Below, one piece after another: positions 1 through 13,400 of a DNA stretch of 64,000 nt (position 1 is its first letter; each line of letters opens with the position of its first letter). Both the position numbers and the translations under genes were made by a program. The DNA comes from Cymbomonas tetramitiformis (lineage: Eukaryota; Chlorophyta; Pyramimonadophyceae; Pyramimonadales; Pyramimonadaceae). Under the pieces are notes generated by a model. The model saw only the letters and a list, made by a program, of their open reading frames with translations, searched no databases and was not told where the DNA came from. The DNA is taken from the NCBI GenBank assembly GCA_001247695.2, contig LGRX02035486.1, positions 26,973 through 90,972 of the forward strand, in the 5' to 3' direction.

Positions 1-1004
1 CATCTAGTGATGCATGGCGGTATCCACGCGTGGGGCACTCCCGCTCCCCCGCGCGTGATGGCGATTTCGTCTTATTATTCCATCAGCACGACCTACATGA
101 CCGATTTAAAATTGTATGCTGGGTAAAATTGCTTCGAGAAATGACCTGCCATGTCGGGTTAAGCGCCGTGTTTGTGACGGTCCGGGCAATTCTAGATTTG
201 TTTACAAGATGCCTCTAATGTATAGTGGCATGTTCGTATATTTTAATGGAATTTGATAATGTATCCATTCAGTATCGGATGCCTCTGTCGCTTGGTGCAT
301 GCCAGTGCTTTGTAGTAAGCCATTTATTTAAAAGGTGTTTTTAGTGAATATGCATGTTTGTACTCATACCAATATGAATCGGGTCCCCTATATGCAGTAG
401 TGACATCATTAAACATTAGTTATATCATTTGCATATGTATATAGAGGTATGAGCAACTTTATTGTAAGGTTCACATCTCACAATTGAAATGGCAAACTCA
501 ACAAACTCGTTCAGCGCGGCTCGAGATGGGGGCATCAGCGCGGCTCAAGGTGGCCGGGCTTCAGTGCGGCTCGAGATGGGGGCATGAAATGCCAAAACAA
601 CGCATATATGATATATATAATACCATATTGATGCGATGCACATGTTGCTGCCCTACTTATTGTTGTTGTATTATTATCGATGATCAACTCGGTTTTACCA
701 CATCAGCGCATACACCGCGTGTACTGTGGGTTACTGTACGAGTTTCATTATGCATCATCATTATCATCATGAGACATCTTGCGCACCGATGAAAGTGCTT
801 TGTTTAAGCATCATCATTTTCTCGCTGAATATACTTATTTTGGCATGGTCGTGGATCAAATTGATAATGAAGCGACTGGATATTGCGCCATCCCACAATA
901 TGTGCTTGTATGCGCCAGCGTGTGTGCCAAGCCCTTAAGCAGCTAATTATTCGTATTTGGATGTCATTATGCACCGTGTACAGCAGCAGCAGAGCTCTAT
1001 ACAT
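1..1004. other. Intergenic stretch, no gene recognised
   Basis: No convincing coding segment is seen. Around 508-585 there is a short imperfect repeat (three units of about 30 bp sharing GCGCGGCTC and GATGGGGGCAT). The remainder is AT-rich, low-complexity sequence downstream of gene A, whose stop codon lies at about 1005 on the minus strand. Confidence 0.5.
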
Positions 1005-1411
1005 CTACCAGCCCTGTTGGCATCTCTCTTTGTACTCCGCAACCAGCTCACTTCCACCAATGTCATCAAGCGCATTTTGGCATACAATATCCATGAGGCT
1101 GGCAGAGCTGTCGAGTGGTTGCGCTATGCCTGAGGTGGTATTTGCTATGTGACGGAAGGTGCTTTGCACTGCTGCTTCTCCACCTATATAAAACGCGTAG
1201 ACTGGAATCCCAAGAATGGCAAGCTGATTTGCCTCTCTCCGATAATCAGTGGCCATGATGTGCTTGTGATATCTTAGTCTTTCGCCTTTCTTCTCTCTGT
1301 GCGGTGGTGCATCTCCAATAAGCAGAACCCGAGTCACTGCCTTCTGCTGATGTTCGCATGATACCTCGGCGAGTGCATGCTCCACAGCCTCCTCCTTATC
1401 TCTTCCCCCAC
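1005..1411 (-). CDS. Gene A exon 9: vWA domain, C-terminal half and stop
   Basis: Acceptor GCTCCCAG|GTG restores phase and gives a GGRDKEEAVEHAL segment typical of the vWA loop carrying the second metal-site residues. Then come RVLLIGDAPPH and GIPVYAFYIGG strands. The protein ends CQQGW followed by TAG. Confidence 0.85.
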
Positions 1412-4400
1412 CTGGGAGCGGCATCGAAGCTGTGTGAGTTGTACAGCCGTGACTCGCATGTATCGATCAGTGATGGTTTTATCACTGACCGTCTGATGCA
1501 CAGGACACTCTTAGAACTTACCACAGCTCTGGATCACACAATGTATATCATAAAGGCACACACATTACCTCAATGCGCGTGCCTAATCTGGCCAACCCAG
1601 CTGATATCTGATATATTTCTAAATGGCTTGTATTGAATTTCATCGTATTCATTTGTCATTGCCTCATCAAGTTCGCTTCAAATTAATCAAATATATTGAA
1701 CACTGCACATGTCAATGGCTATTGAAGCTTTGTTGTTTACTAAAGTAGTGTCATTAATGTGTTGCGCAAAACTGTGATTTATCGTAAGGGAAAAGTATAT
1801 ATATTGTGTAACATCCCTCTGTAATACTGCTGTCAACAGGTGGGTGCGCCTCATTGTGCATTTTGCCATGCTTACATTTTTTAACTTATAGTACTATAAA
1901 CACATGTTCTTCTCGGCGCAATACAACACACACACACACACACATGCTATGATGGCCAACGGTTCAAATGTGAGTGTGGGGCATCAGTGATCATTGTACG
2001 TGAGTGTAGTAGTACAGTTCATCCGTGAATTGTGATTGCAGCCTTGTATGCCCCGCCCGCGCCAGGAAAAGCGCGTTGCATGTGCGTGCGCATGTGTGTA
2101 TGCGCTTGTGTGCGTGTGGCATGCTAGTCGTACACAATCACGCGCGGTTTGTTGCTGGGTACATATGCAAGTGCTTTGTGGTGGACCAGAGCTGACATTT
2201 ATAATTTTATCAAACCTGTATATCATGCAAGTATCTGTCTAATGTAACGCTGAAATCCGATTGTAATGATTCGCGTGATTAGATATCACTCATCAATATG
2301 TGTGGTGCAGCGTGTGTAACAGACAATTGATTGCAAACCACAACTGCCTGTAATATCTCGGTGTTTCTGACTTGATGAATATCATGTACCAACTGTAGGC
2401 AAGCTTTTGGAGTGAAAGTGCTCACCACTCTTTAGTTCATTTTTACACTCGATAGTTTGAACGAAGTTGTCCAGCTCGTTGGCATCCCTAGACCAAGGGG
2501 ATTTCCGAAGCAGATGTATATCACTATAATCACGATATGCAACCCACATCAGCTCCAGATTGTCTCCGCCAATCTCTGCGATCCGACGCAGCATCTCTCG
2601 GATGTGTTCCTTGGTTGAGTCCCATATGGGCCCCATTGAACCGGTCGCATCAGACAGACACATCATTCGGCACTTCTTCAGGCTGCTATCATCGTGCATG
2701 TGCGCCGCCTTGTACATCACCTTGAAAGCCTCCCGCGCCTATTGCACTTATTGCACTTAGTTGTTAAATATCTATACATAAATTTGACTCAATTGTTAAA
2801 TATCTATACATAAATTTGAGGTTAAGATGGTCAGCTGAAGCTTAGGTTGCAAGCACTACTTCCTGCCGCCAAATGCATTCGTTGAAATAGAAGAAGTCGT
2901 GTGTACGATACCATGCTGTGGGATCAGGCTTGGCTCTGCTGCGCTTCAGCTATGAGGCAGCGCGCAGTGCCGCACTGTTTCTATGTCCCAACGGCTGCAG
3001 TGAATCCATGCACGTATGTAGTCATCTATATTGTAGAATCGATGATATCATAGCATCAGCCGGTGAAGTAGACACCAGGAGTGGGTGTGCAAGAAGGAAC
3101 GCCTGCAGACTACGTAGCATATGCCCAGCGCCTCTAGCACTGCCGGCTCGTTGCGCGTGTGGAGGCATCAACCTCCGCAGCAAGCTTGAGATACCTGCTC
3201 CCTGAAGTGCTGAACACTCGATAACAAAGAGGGTGTGTGGGCTGCAGAGGGGGGGTGGGCTGCGAGCCCTGCGGGTCTTACACTCATTCCCGACATAGAG
3301 TACTTCCGCAAAACAGACACAGGCTATCGGATAGCAGTGTGCCACAGAGGCAAAACGAGGCATGGGTGTAGTACGCATCTTGTGCGAGGATGTATCGTGA
3401 CATTCGTAGCAGAGTGGACGCCCACTCTTCACCTACACATGTCACGTGTTTGTCTTAGCAAGCTATGCATACCTGGTTCATGTTTTTTGCCAGGAGGGAA
3501 TCGAAGTAGGCATGTGTGAGGCGATCCTTGTGCATCGCCTCTTGCAGCTTCTCGCTCATCTCTGCAAACACCCCTGCACGCTGCTTTTCTCGGGCTTCGT
3601 CGATGATGGTGTACAGCTCCCGGGGATGGTGTTGTTTTGCCTCTCCACGTTCTATCGCCAAGTTTTCCTTCAGGTCGTCCTCCAGTAGCACCATGGCATA
3701 CGTGCCTTGCTTACCCTGCAGGAGGCGCACTCCCACAACAGCACCGCAACAGCATTGTGGCGTATGAGCCTAGCTTACCCTGCAGGAGGTGCACTCCCAC
3801 AACCCTTTGGGTGCAGCATATGAATGAAGGATTTGTCAATTACCTGTCTGGCGGTGCGGCCCTGAATCTGCACCTCCTCGCTCTTCTCCATGGAAACAAA
3901 GGTTTGTATCACATGCATCCCCCCTGCATTTCATCCACGACACCCCTGCTCCTGGTAGTGACGTACTGCAGTTGACCATGCCCGTCGTGGTATGTGTTTG
4001 GCCACAACAGCCGCCATGCCACCCTGATACGGCTTATTTGAGGATGGCCAAGATTTGCCGAATACTATCAGCAACCCTCATATTCCGCCAGGCAAATGCA
4101 ACCAATGTAGACCACGCCCCCCGCCTTCGAGAACTCGACCACCGCAGTGACAGGGTCACGATCTTGCCTTTGGGGTGGGCATTTCCATAACAGATCACTT
4201 GCAATTATTATCCGAGTGAGGCGCGTCTACGGTCAAATGAAGATGGAAACAGTAGAGCTGCAACTGGGAATCAGGTGCTGAAAGACCCACCTGCCTCTTG
4301 CAGCTTACGGTCCACGCAAAAGAAGTCAGTGCCTCGGCCAAACACCTGGCCATGCACAACAGGGCTCTTTCAGCAGCCTCTTGAGGCAGATTGCTTGTGT

Positions 4401-7400
4401 CATACTGTTGGGCATCTTCGGTCTTCAGCCCTCGGCAGAACCTGGAGCAGCAGCCCGTGAATGGCCTTTTGCACAATCTGAATACTCTCACAGAACGCAC
4501 TGCGCAAACCAATAGCCAGCCCCGGCCTCACACCACGGCATCACAGGCCGCAAGGCTCACCCTTACTACGCTGGGTGCGTCAATGAGCCGTCCCTGGGCT
4601 CATCTCTCCACCAGGGTGTATGTGCTATCCGTCGGGACAAGGGGCGCAGATAGATTTCTGCAGGTACTACATACCGCGGTGCAGAATGTGGCCTGGCCGA
4701 CGGTGGCCGCCTTTTTTATGATGTACTCCTTCTCCTCTCGGCTCTGGCTCTCCTTCAGGACATTCTTGGTTGCCACCCGCCTGGAGTAATTGGACTGCAT
4801 GAACTCTTCGAGCCACAAGGCATCCTTGAAGAGAGTGATGACAGCTCGCCCACCCGCCACTACCTTCCTTACCTGTAGGGAAGGGGGTTGGCAGCAGGGC
4901 TACATCCCCTGAATATGAACTACAAACTTCCTGTATCTGAGTGCGTGGCAGGTCAGAGGGAAACGCCTCATTGGAAAAGGTTAGTATTTAGCGAACAGCA
5001 CACAGCGGAGGGTACTCACATGTATAAGCCCAGTGACCATCAATTGACTTGCTTTGCCTCCATGGTGTGTACAAGAAAATAAATGGTGAAACTGATTAGG
5101 AGATTGGGAGAGCGGATCAACGCGCCTCCTCGATGATAGCTTGGAAGAAGGCGTCTTTGGAGGCCTCGACGATGATGGGATTTGTTTGGGACTGATCGAG
5201 GAATCTAAAATTGCTCTGGCCATAAACCGAAGGCATGCGGGTATAAATGTGGATGGCGTATTGGTTTAGAATCTGCCACTCGTGCACCCCGAGGGCCTCC
5301 ACAGTGCCTGACACCCCGAGGATCAACGCAGGTGTTACGCTTGCGTAAGAGAACTGACCGCAGGGCACTCTGAGCTGGAGCGCCTTCGCCAGTGTGGTCT
5401 CCGGGTTCCGAAGGGTGCCCTTAGAGGCTTCGCTGAGATAGGCAAAGGCAGTGCGGTAGCCCCACACGACATCATAGTTGATCCCGTCCATCTCCTGGAG
5501 AAAAGGAAACAATGAGCACCCCTCTTCAAAATAGGGGGTGAATATATGCCTCAATACATACATGCTATTGCATCCAACAAAATGTTCCGCACGCGGAAGC
5601 GGAGGCAAACTGCCCTCTTTTGTAGAAATGGAATTGGAGGCCTGTTGATTCGGACATCCTCTGCCAAGAATTATATTGTTGCGCTCCGCAGTGTGCTGTG
5701 ACCATGATCTTAGGAGCTCTCTCTGCTTTATCCGAGCATAATACAGTTTTGAGGCCTTCCGAGTATGTCAGGCCTCAGACTACCGTCCTCTAAACCGTTG
5801 AGGGGTCCGGGAAATCTTAGTAGAACTACCACGCATAGCGTTATTTGATGTAATTTATTCTTGTACGAGATGTTTGCAAACAGGCGCACAGAAAAAACTG
5901 TCAAAATCGGGGACTCCAAATCGAAGCAAAAGCAACGATGAGGGGTGATCAATTAAGTCCCACCTTGTACCCAATGCGGTTGTGGGTGGTGTCGAAGTGA
6001 TATGCCGGGGTGCTGAACTGCTTCAAGTCGCTGCACATGCATGCGAGCTCCTTTTCAAGCAGGAAGTGCCACTGCGGGAACTGTCTCAGCAGCGCAAGGT
6101 ACGCTGGCAGCTTTTGCGCAGCTCGCAGCACCTCCCTGGGCCTCCCGGCCTGGCCGCGCAGCTCCCAGATCGCGCGCAGAATGGCCGACACCTTTGGCTC
6201 TTCGAGACATGCAACCTGGTTGTGGCACTTTCCGTAGAAGTTCTGTCCGAAGAACACGTCAACCTCGTCCACGAGAAGGACCTCCTCCCCTTGGCCAGGG
6301 CTTGGAGGCGCCACGTCGGTCTTCACGGTTCGTGCGAGGCAATGCGACCCCCCCGCGGAGGAGTTCTCAGCTTTAACCGGGTCGCGGGTCAGAGGCTGAA
6401 TGGAAGCGTTGCATGCGCTGGAGGGGATTTGACGTCGACCAGCCGGGTTGTCACAGGTACGTGCACAGCCACCTTCGCTGTCATTGGTGGAAGAGGTGGC
6501 AGTAGGTGTGTGCATAAGCTCGAGGGTCATGTTGCGCAGGTTACCCTTGGCAGCAACGGCGTCCTCGCTGTAGGCCGTGATCTTGCTGTACGTGACATAG
6601 CCAGTTACCCCGAATGCATAGAAGAGGTCCTGGAAGAGGTCTCGGTCTCGGTCGCTGAGGTACTCTGAGTAGCACACGCACCGGACGCGCAGCCCGAGCA
6701 GCCCGAGCAGCAGCGCGCATACACCCAGGATGATGGACTTGCCCTCACCCGTACGAATCTGCATCAGCTGATTCACCAGGGCTGGGTCATCCGTGCCCAA
6801 GCCCATCAGCTGCAGGATGGTGAGGACCTGGATGTTGTGTGGCTTCAGAAGCACGCTGCTATGGCTTCTTGGAGCTTCGTCACCGCTGCGGTCGCTACAA
6901 CTCTGCAGCGCGAGAGGGCCGCCAGCCAGCGCGGCATCTGAGAGGCGCGTGAAGCTGTCACCTGATTTGGAGATGGTGAAGTAGGCGAAGACGCCACCAA
7001 GGAGCCCTGGCACCGCAGCCTTGACCTCTCGGGACCACTGGCGGACGCAGCATGGACGAAGCTTCGAAGCCTTATCCACCACTTTCTGCGCAATCTCGTC
7101 CAGTTGCAGCTTCCCGACGCGCCACATGCTGAAGCACTCATCATACTCTGCTTCATAGGTCTCAAAGCCAGACCGCAGCCTCGCCTGTCCGATAGTAATG
7201 TCTTGGGCAGAGTCTGGAGATGTTTTCCCCACCATCAGCTTGCTGGTCACCTCTGCCAAGGTGGCATCAACCGATTTTTGCGTCACTTCTTCGTTCCACT
7301 GCAGAGTCACCACGTCCTTAAAGTGCCTAAAGGTGTTCACAAGCACGTGCCCGATGCGCTGGTCTTCGGATGACACTGCCTCCCCGCTCGGGTCCCTCGC

Positions 7401-10400
7401 CCCAAATATCCCCCGCTCCAGCCCCATGCCGAGCTGGAACAAGTAGTGGAAGCCCCACGGGAGAGCCTGGCAAGCATCCAGCACGTTCTCAAGGTTCAGC
7501 ATGGCCATGTCCTTGAACCGCGGAAGATCGTCCACGATGTATCCCAGGTGAATCAGCTGCATTGCCACATTGGTTATGTTTTCCTCCGCGTGTGCCTGGC
7601 TCCTGAGGAAGCCCCGGGTCTTCCCCGCCAGCGCCACGATCTCCTTCTCCACGCTCTCGGCAACTTGTGCAATGCGCTGGCGCCACCCGTCCGACCAGAG
7701 GTCATCGAAGGCGCTCAGCTGCAGTTCCATCTGTGCAAGCGCCCCGAAGGCCTCATGCACCTTCTTCAGCTCGCGCCGCTCCCAGCTGACTCTCACACTG
7801 GCTCCGATTCCGCGAGCATGTTCCTTCACAGCCTCGTGGACTGCTTGCCTTACGCGATCCACGTCAAATGGGGATGTCACCAATTCGCACAGCCGGTGTA
7901 AGTCCGCCAGCCCAGAGAGCAGTGCCTTGATGCGGTCATATGCCTGATCATCAAGAAGCTGGGCCGCGCGGTCCTTCAGCATCCGTGGAACTTGGCTGAT
8001 CCGTGAGGTGAACAGCCGTGCCAGCTCATCCGGGTACCGGGAGCGAATATCTCCACTCAGCAACGCCTCCTTGGCGCGCTCCACCTGCTGTTGCTTCGCA
8101 GTAGATCCTCCAGGACGGTCAGGGTGGTATACCATACACTTGCAATGGTACGCCTTCTTGCACCCCGCCTCGTGGGTGCAGGGAGGCACCTCGAGCACCG
8201 CGAAGTGGATTCCCAGCTCGGCCAGCCTCTCCCCACCAAAGTGCGCATTCCGGAGCGCAATGACGCGCTGGAACTCGCGGTCGTCTGTCAAATCGGCTCC
8301 GATATCTTCACAGTAGACCGCGAGCTCGCTGGAAAGAAACTGTCCGACGCCGCGCAAAGTGCTCACTGACGCCGAGGCGGCTTCGAAGTCGAACTCGTCC
8401 TGTAACTGTGACTCTAGCCGCTTCACCCGGGCCTCGAGGGCGCAGCACATCTCCCCGTGCAGGTGAGCACAGCGCTGCTTCACCCCGGGATGGCTGAGGG
8501 TCAGCCCAAGCACCAGGCTGTGGAACCGTGAGAAGAGCACCCGTGTCTCATCAATGCGGTTGCGGCCAAGCTCCAGCACGAGGTCAGCAGCAAGCTGGGA
8601 CAACCGCTGAGCAATCTGCGTGCACACCATCTCGGCGTCGGCATCATCATGTAGGTGGCTGCCAAGTTGCTGCAGAATGCATTTCAGGGCGCGCCCCAGC
8701 GCCCCTGTTGGGCCGTAATTATGTTTTGCCATATGACAACGCGCCTCCTCGACCATCCCAGAGACCCGCTTCTGAAGCTTCTCCCGCAGACGATCGTATT
8801 CCGATGTGTAGAATGGCAGTTTGTGTAGAAGGGCGCTCACGGGCCTGGAGCTTTCGGACCTCAGTGCATTCAGCTGCCGGACCCAGCGTGCAAGCTGCTC
8901 GTGATGCATAAGATACTTGCCGTACTCCTTCATCACCTTCGCGTCACTTGCCCGGAGCTCTTTCAGTTCTTGCAGGAGGTCTACGCCTCCCAGCTGTGGC
9001 ACATGCTCCTTCAGGCCCTTGTCCCACTCCCGCTTCCAGTGCTCGAACACCTCGACTGCTAAGGTAAAGATCTCACGCTCCTTCGCCACGTCGCGTATCT
9101 GGATCAATACTTTGCTCAGCTGATCTCTAAGACGGGCCCTGACCTCGTGGTAGTGCTCCTTCACCACCTGCTGGGCGGGACCGTGCGCCGCCGCCTTCAG
9201 ACTGCGCAGCGCAGTAAAGAGCCGTGGGGATGCAGAGCGGTCTTGCAACTCTGAGGTGCTGTAATCAACATACTCTTTCAGCTCACGGTCTAGCTGCTTC
9301 AAGCTGCACTCAGCACGAGATATGACTGCACTCGCACGCTGCTTGTCGTGGGAGTTGAGCAAGCCCGCGACATCCGCGTGGTACCCCTTCGCGCTGGAGA
9401 GTTTGACAAAAAGGACTGGATAGCTCGATGCCACTTCTGGATAGCTCCCTGCCAACTCGAGATTCGAAAGCAGCCCCTGAAAATGCTCGGCCACGCAGGC
9501 CTCGAGCATCTGCACTTGGTCTGCGAGGGCCACTGATGGCGTGTGCTGCTTCAGCGTCTCGCCAAGCTTGCCGAGCTCGTCCCTTGCCTTCTTCAACAGT
9601 GCAATCGCTGTCACTATCTCTGCGCCAGACGCTATCTGCGCATGAGCTGCGGAGATCTTCGCCTGCACGCTCGATGCGAGCAACCCCATGATGCGGGTAA
9701 AGCGCTGCCTGCTCAGGTTATCCTGTGACTCCGCAAGAGGCTCGAGGAGCTCCCTGATCCCCGCAAACTCGAACGCTTCTATGTTCTTCTGGACCTCCTC
9801 GTCCACCCGCGCCCGTTTGATTTCCAGCATGCTAGTTAGATAGTCCAAGTCCCTGCTGGCCTGATGCTTGAGGTGCGCATCGAGCACGCGTGCCATGGCA
9901 AATTTCTCCAGGCGTGCCTCCACTTCCTCCCAGTTGTCCGTGTCACCAAGTTGCTTGCGGATTGCATCTGCCTCTTGCGACAGCTCCGTCTGCAAGGCGC
10001 CGCACAGTTCATTGTAACTGGGAAGCCCTTTCACCAGACTGAAGAGCGAGCGCTGTTGCTCCCACTTCCAAATCGCGTCCAGCACCGTTTGCTTTGTGCT
10101 GTAACTCCCTTGGGCACGCGCAAGCTCCAGGACCGCGGTGCGGTAGCGCTGCATAATTCCATGCAGCTTGCCACACAGTGCCTGCACATCGGCTGCCCTC
10201 GGCTGGACTTGCGTCAGCCCCTCGCAGGTGGCCAGGGCCGCATCCACGACTGCTGCCTGTGCATCGCTTAGCTCGGAGAGATCTTCCGGAGCCGTCTCAA
10301 GCCACAGCTGCTGCCGCGCACACCACTGCATGATGAATTGCTCCACACCGTTGTTGAAGGCTACCCACGCCTCGGGAAGGCAGAAGCGTGGCAGGTGCTC

Positions 10401-13400
10401 AAGCTCGGATAGCTTGGGCTTCAGAGCCTCAAGCTCGGCGGCACACACTGCGGGGTTCTCTAGAAACCTCGTCAACCCCTGCAGCAGCTCGATCCCGGTC
10501 GCCAGGAAGTATTCGAAGTAGCGCGCGGCGAATGCACGGAGGCCCTCGGCAACAAAGCCGCGGCCTGGCGGGAGGAAGCCATCCAACCAGGCGAACCTTG
10601 CAAGGGTGATCAGTAGGGGCAGATGCCTCTCGGGGGAACCTAGCCCACCCCCTGCCATCATCTCGCGGTGAAGCAAATCGAGCTGCGAGACTCGTTCCTG
10701 AACCGTCTTCATCAGCAAATCGCAGGCATCCGTGAAGATGTTCTGGCCCATCGGATCCCTCTGCTGTCGGTCAGTCCGCGCATCGAGCCATCCCCGGAGC
10801 CTCTGCATGCGCATCTCCAGGGATGCCTCCAGGCCCCCCTCTAGGATTGCGGCCTTCACTGGATTCGCCTCCCGGAGCAGCTCGCTATTTGCCTCCATGA
10901 GCACCATGTGCCAGCTGTCACGCGCCAGCACTGCGAGGTGGGTAGGCACCATGGCACCATCCAGCGCATCAAGAAATGCCTCAAGTCTCTTTACGCAGGC
11001 CACGAAGACGCGAATGCGCACGGCAAGTTTGGCGAGGTCAAGACTCAGTGCTGCTCCCCGCTCCCCATGGAGCACCGTCTCCTGCATCTCAGACCTGTGG
11101 ATGGCCAGAGTTGCCCGAGGTCCGGTCCAGTCTACGTCCTCAAAGTTGACCTCCCCTTGCAACGCGGCTCGAGCAGTCTCGACATCTGTTTTCATGACAT
11201 GCTCCACCTGGGACAACGGGATCCTTTTGAATCTCAGCACCATGAACAGTCCTTGCTCATCTTCGGAGTGTGGAGCGAAGAGCGCCCGAAGGATCTGCCA
11301 CCACGTCAGGCAACTCACAACACGAGCTTGCTTAGTGTCCAATCACGGGACAATGACACAAAATCCAAACATTTCGGCATTTGAGGGACATGCCTACAAC
11401 ATTTAATCGTCACGGCTCCACCAACTGCCTGTCATCCAAAAATCAGAAGATCGGAGGCGGCTTTGGGCGTGGTACGCCCCCTTCACATTTCCCACAAGGG
11501 ACCTGGCGCCGCTTAACTCGGGGCACACACAACAAGGCGAGTTGGTGCACATGCCAGCTTGGCCATACACTGTATGAAAGCGTATCTTCATGACTTGACT
11601 GGCAAAGCACCGGATCAGGCACGCCGAGCATCAGCAATGCTCTCGGGAAGAAATCTACGACTTCGTGAAATGCTGCAGTGGCAGTGCATTCCATCCGGCA
11701 TGCTCACCTGTGCTGCCACCCCTTCCCAGGCCGCCTCCACGCCATTGGTGGTGATCCCAACCTCGCGCAGTTGAGGCAGCACGTTATGCACCTCTTGTAC
11801 ACACTCCATGGCGTCCACCATCACCGCCGCATCGCAAGGGCATCCCACTGTCGACCTGGCGACGACCCCTGCAACATACTGGTCAAGTGCCACAGCGGCG
11901 GAGGCGGCAAGATGCTGCCAGCTACACTCAACTGCACCCCAGGCGAGCAGCTTCGAGAGCACACGGAGGTGGGCCTGCAGGTCGGGCCTCTCGGTGCCTC
12001 CCTTCAGAGCTCCTTGCAGCGCTTTCGACATCTGAGCTAGGCGTTGGTACACATGCGCGAGCATCTCATCCGGCGCAGCTCTCTCCCCGTCAACAGCGCT
12101 GCCAAGCCCAAGCCCCTCGAGCACCCGCACCGAATGGAGCAGGTGCAGTACAATGCGTGCGCTGGCCTCTCCGAACTCCCCAGCGTCGGGCACCGTCCCG
12201 ATGTTGATTAGGCGGGAGGCGTCCTCCCGGGCCTGCCAAGCGGCCTCATTCACGAGCTCGGTGGCCTCGGAGTGCGCCTCCCGCACAGAATCCAGCTCGA
12301 GGTGCCGGCGTAGGTACCCAAGCGCCTGCGCCAGCTCGCCAATCTGCTCTGGATGCCCTGCTTGCAGCGCCATCCTCAGTGCGCTCAGCATCCGCCGGAG
12401 TTCGATGGCAACGGCGCTAGCATTTGCGGCTGTTATCCCGCAGCGCACCACGTCCCGCGCAGCCGCGCCCACGGTTGCCCCTATTGCAGCCGCGGAGCCG
12501 TCAGGCAAGGGAGCGAACAGCTCCAAGTTATCTCTGATGAGCCTCGAAACATCGGTGAGCTCCGGGTGAAACACATCGACGAATGGGAAGCCTTTCTTCA
12601 AACAGTGCTCCAACCACTTCAGGATCCCGCCCGCAATCCGGTCGCGCTTGTCGGTGCCGTTCAGGGTGTCCACCACTAACCCGTGCAGCGTTTTTCGGGC
12701 GTGCTGTAACTCGGCGGAGGGGCCCCACGGCACTGCCGCGCCGTCAGAGGCATCTGCATCGCTACTCACCAGATTCCTGAGGATGCCCGGGTGTGAGAAC
12801 AGGAACGTGAATGCGAGCTGGTGCTGTTTGAACTGCTCTGGCTGATGAGCGCCCACAAGCGTGGACACCAGCTTCACCAGATTACGGATTGCACCGCCCT
12901 TACACTCGAGGAATGAAGCACAGCTGACAAGCACCACGAAGCGGAGACTGCGGCACACGGCGGCTACCTGCTGGATCGAGATTGAGGTGGCTATATCCAC
13001 TTCCATCCCTGCTGTGTCCTCGTACCCCGCTGAATCGAGATAGACCACCGCTTCCTCGTCCTCAGGGTCGTTGCTACCCCCAGAAGTACGCAGATAGTGA
13101 CTGATATGCTTGGTCTGCGATTGCTGATCATGTCCAATGCAGAACCCTTCCAGTGGTTCGATGGCTTCGAATACCTCTTTGACTGCACCGTTGTATACTG
13201 ACTGGTACGAGCGACGCTGCAGCTTCCGCCCTGCAATGGCCTGCACCAGAGTTGACTTGCCAGAGCCAGTCTTACCAAGCAAGATCACGACGCGCTTCCC
13301 CACGGCATGCTGCAATGCCGGCTCCGCAGCTGCAACCAGCGTTCCCAGCAGCTTGAGATCCAAAAGTGGTGTCCATGAGGTGACAGATGAGAGATCATTG

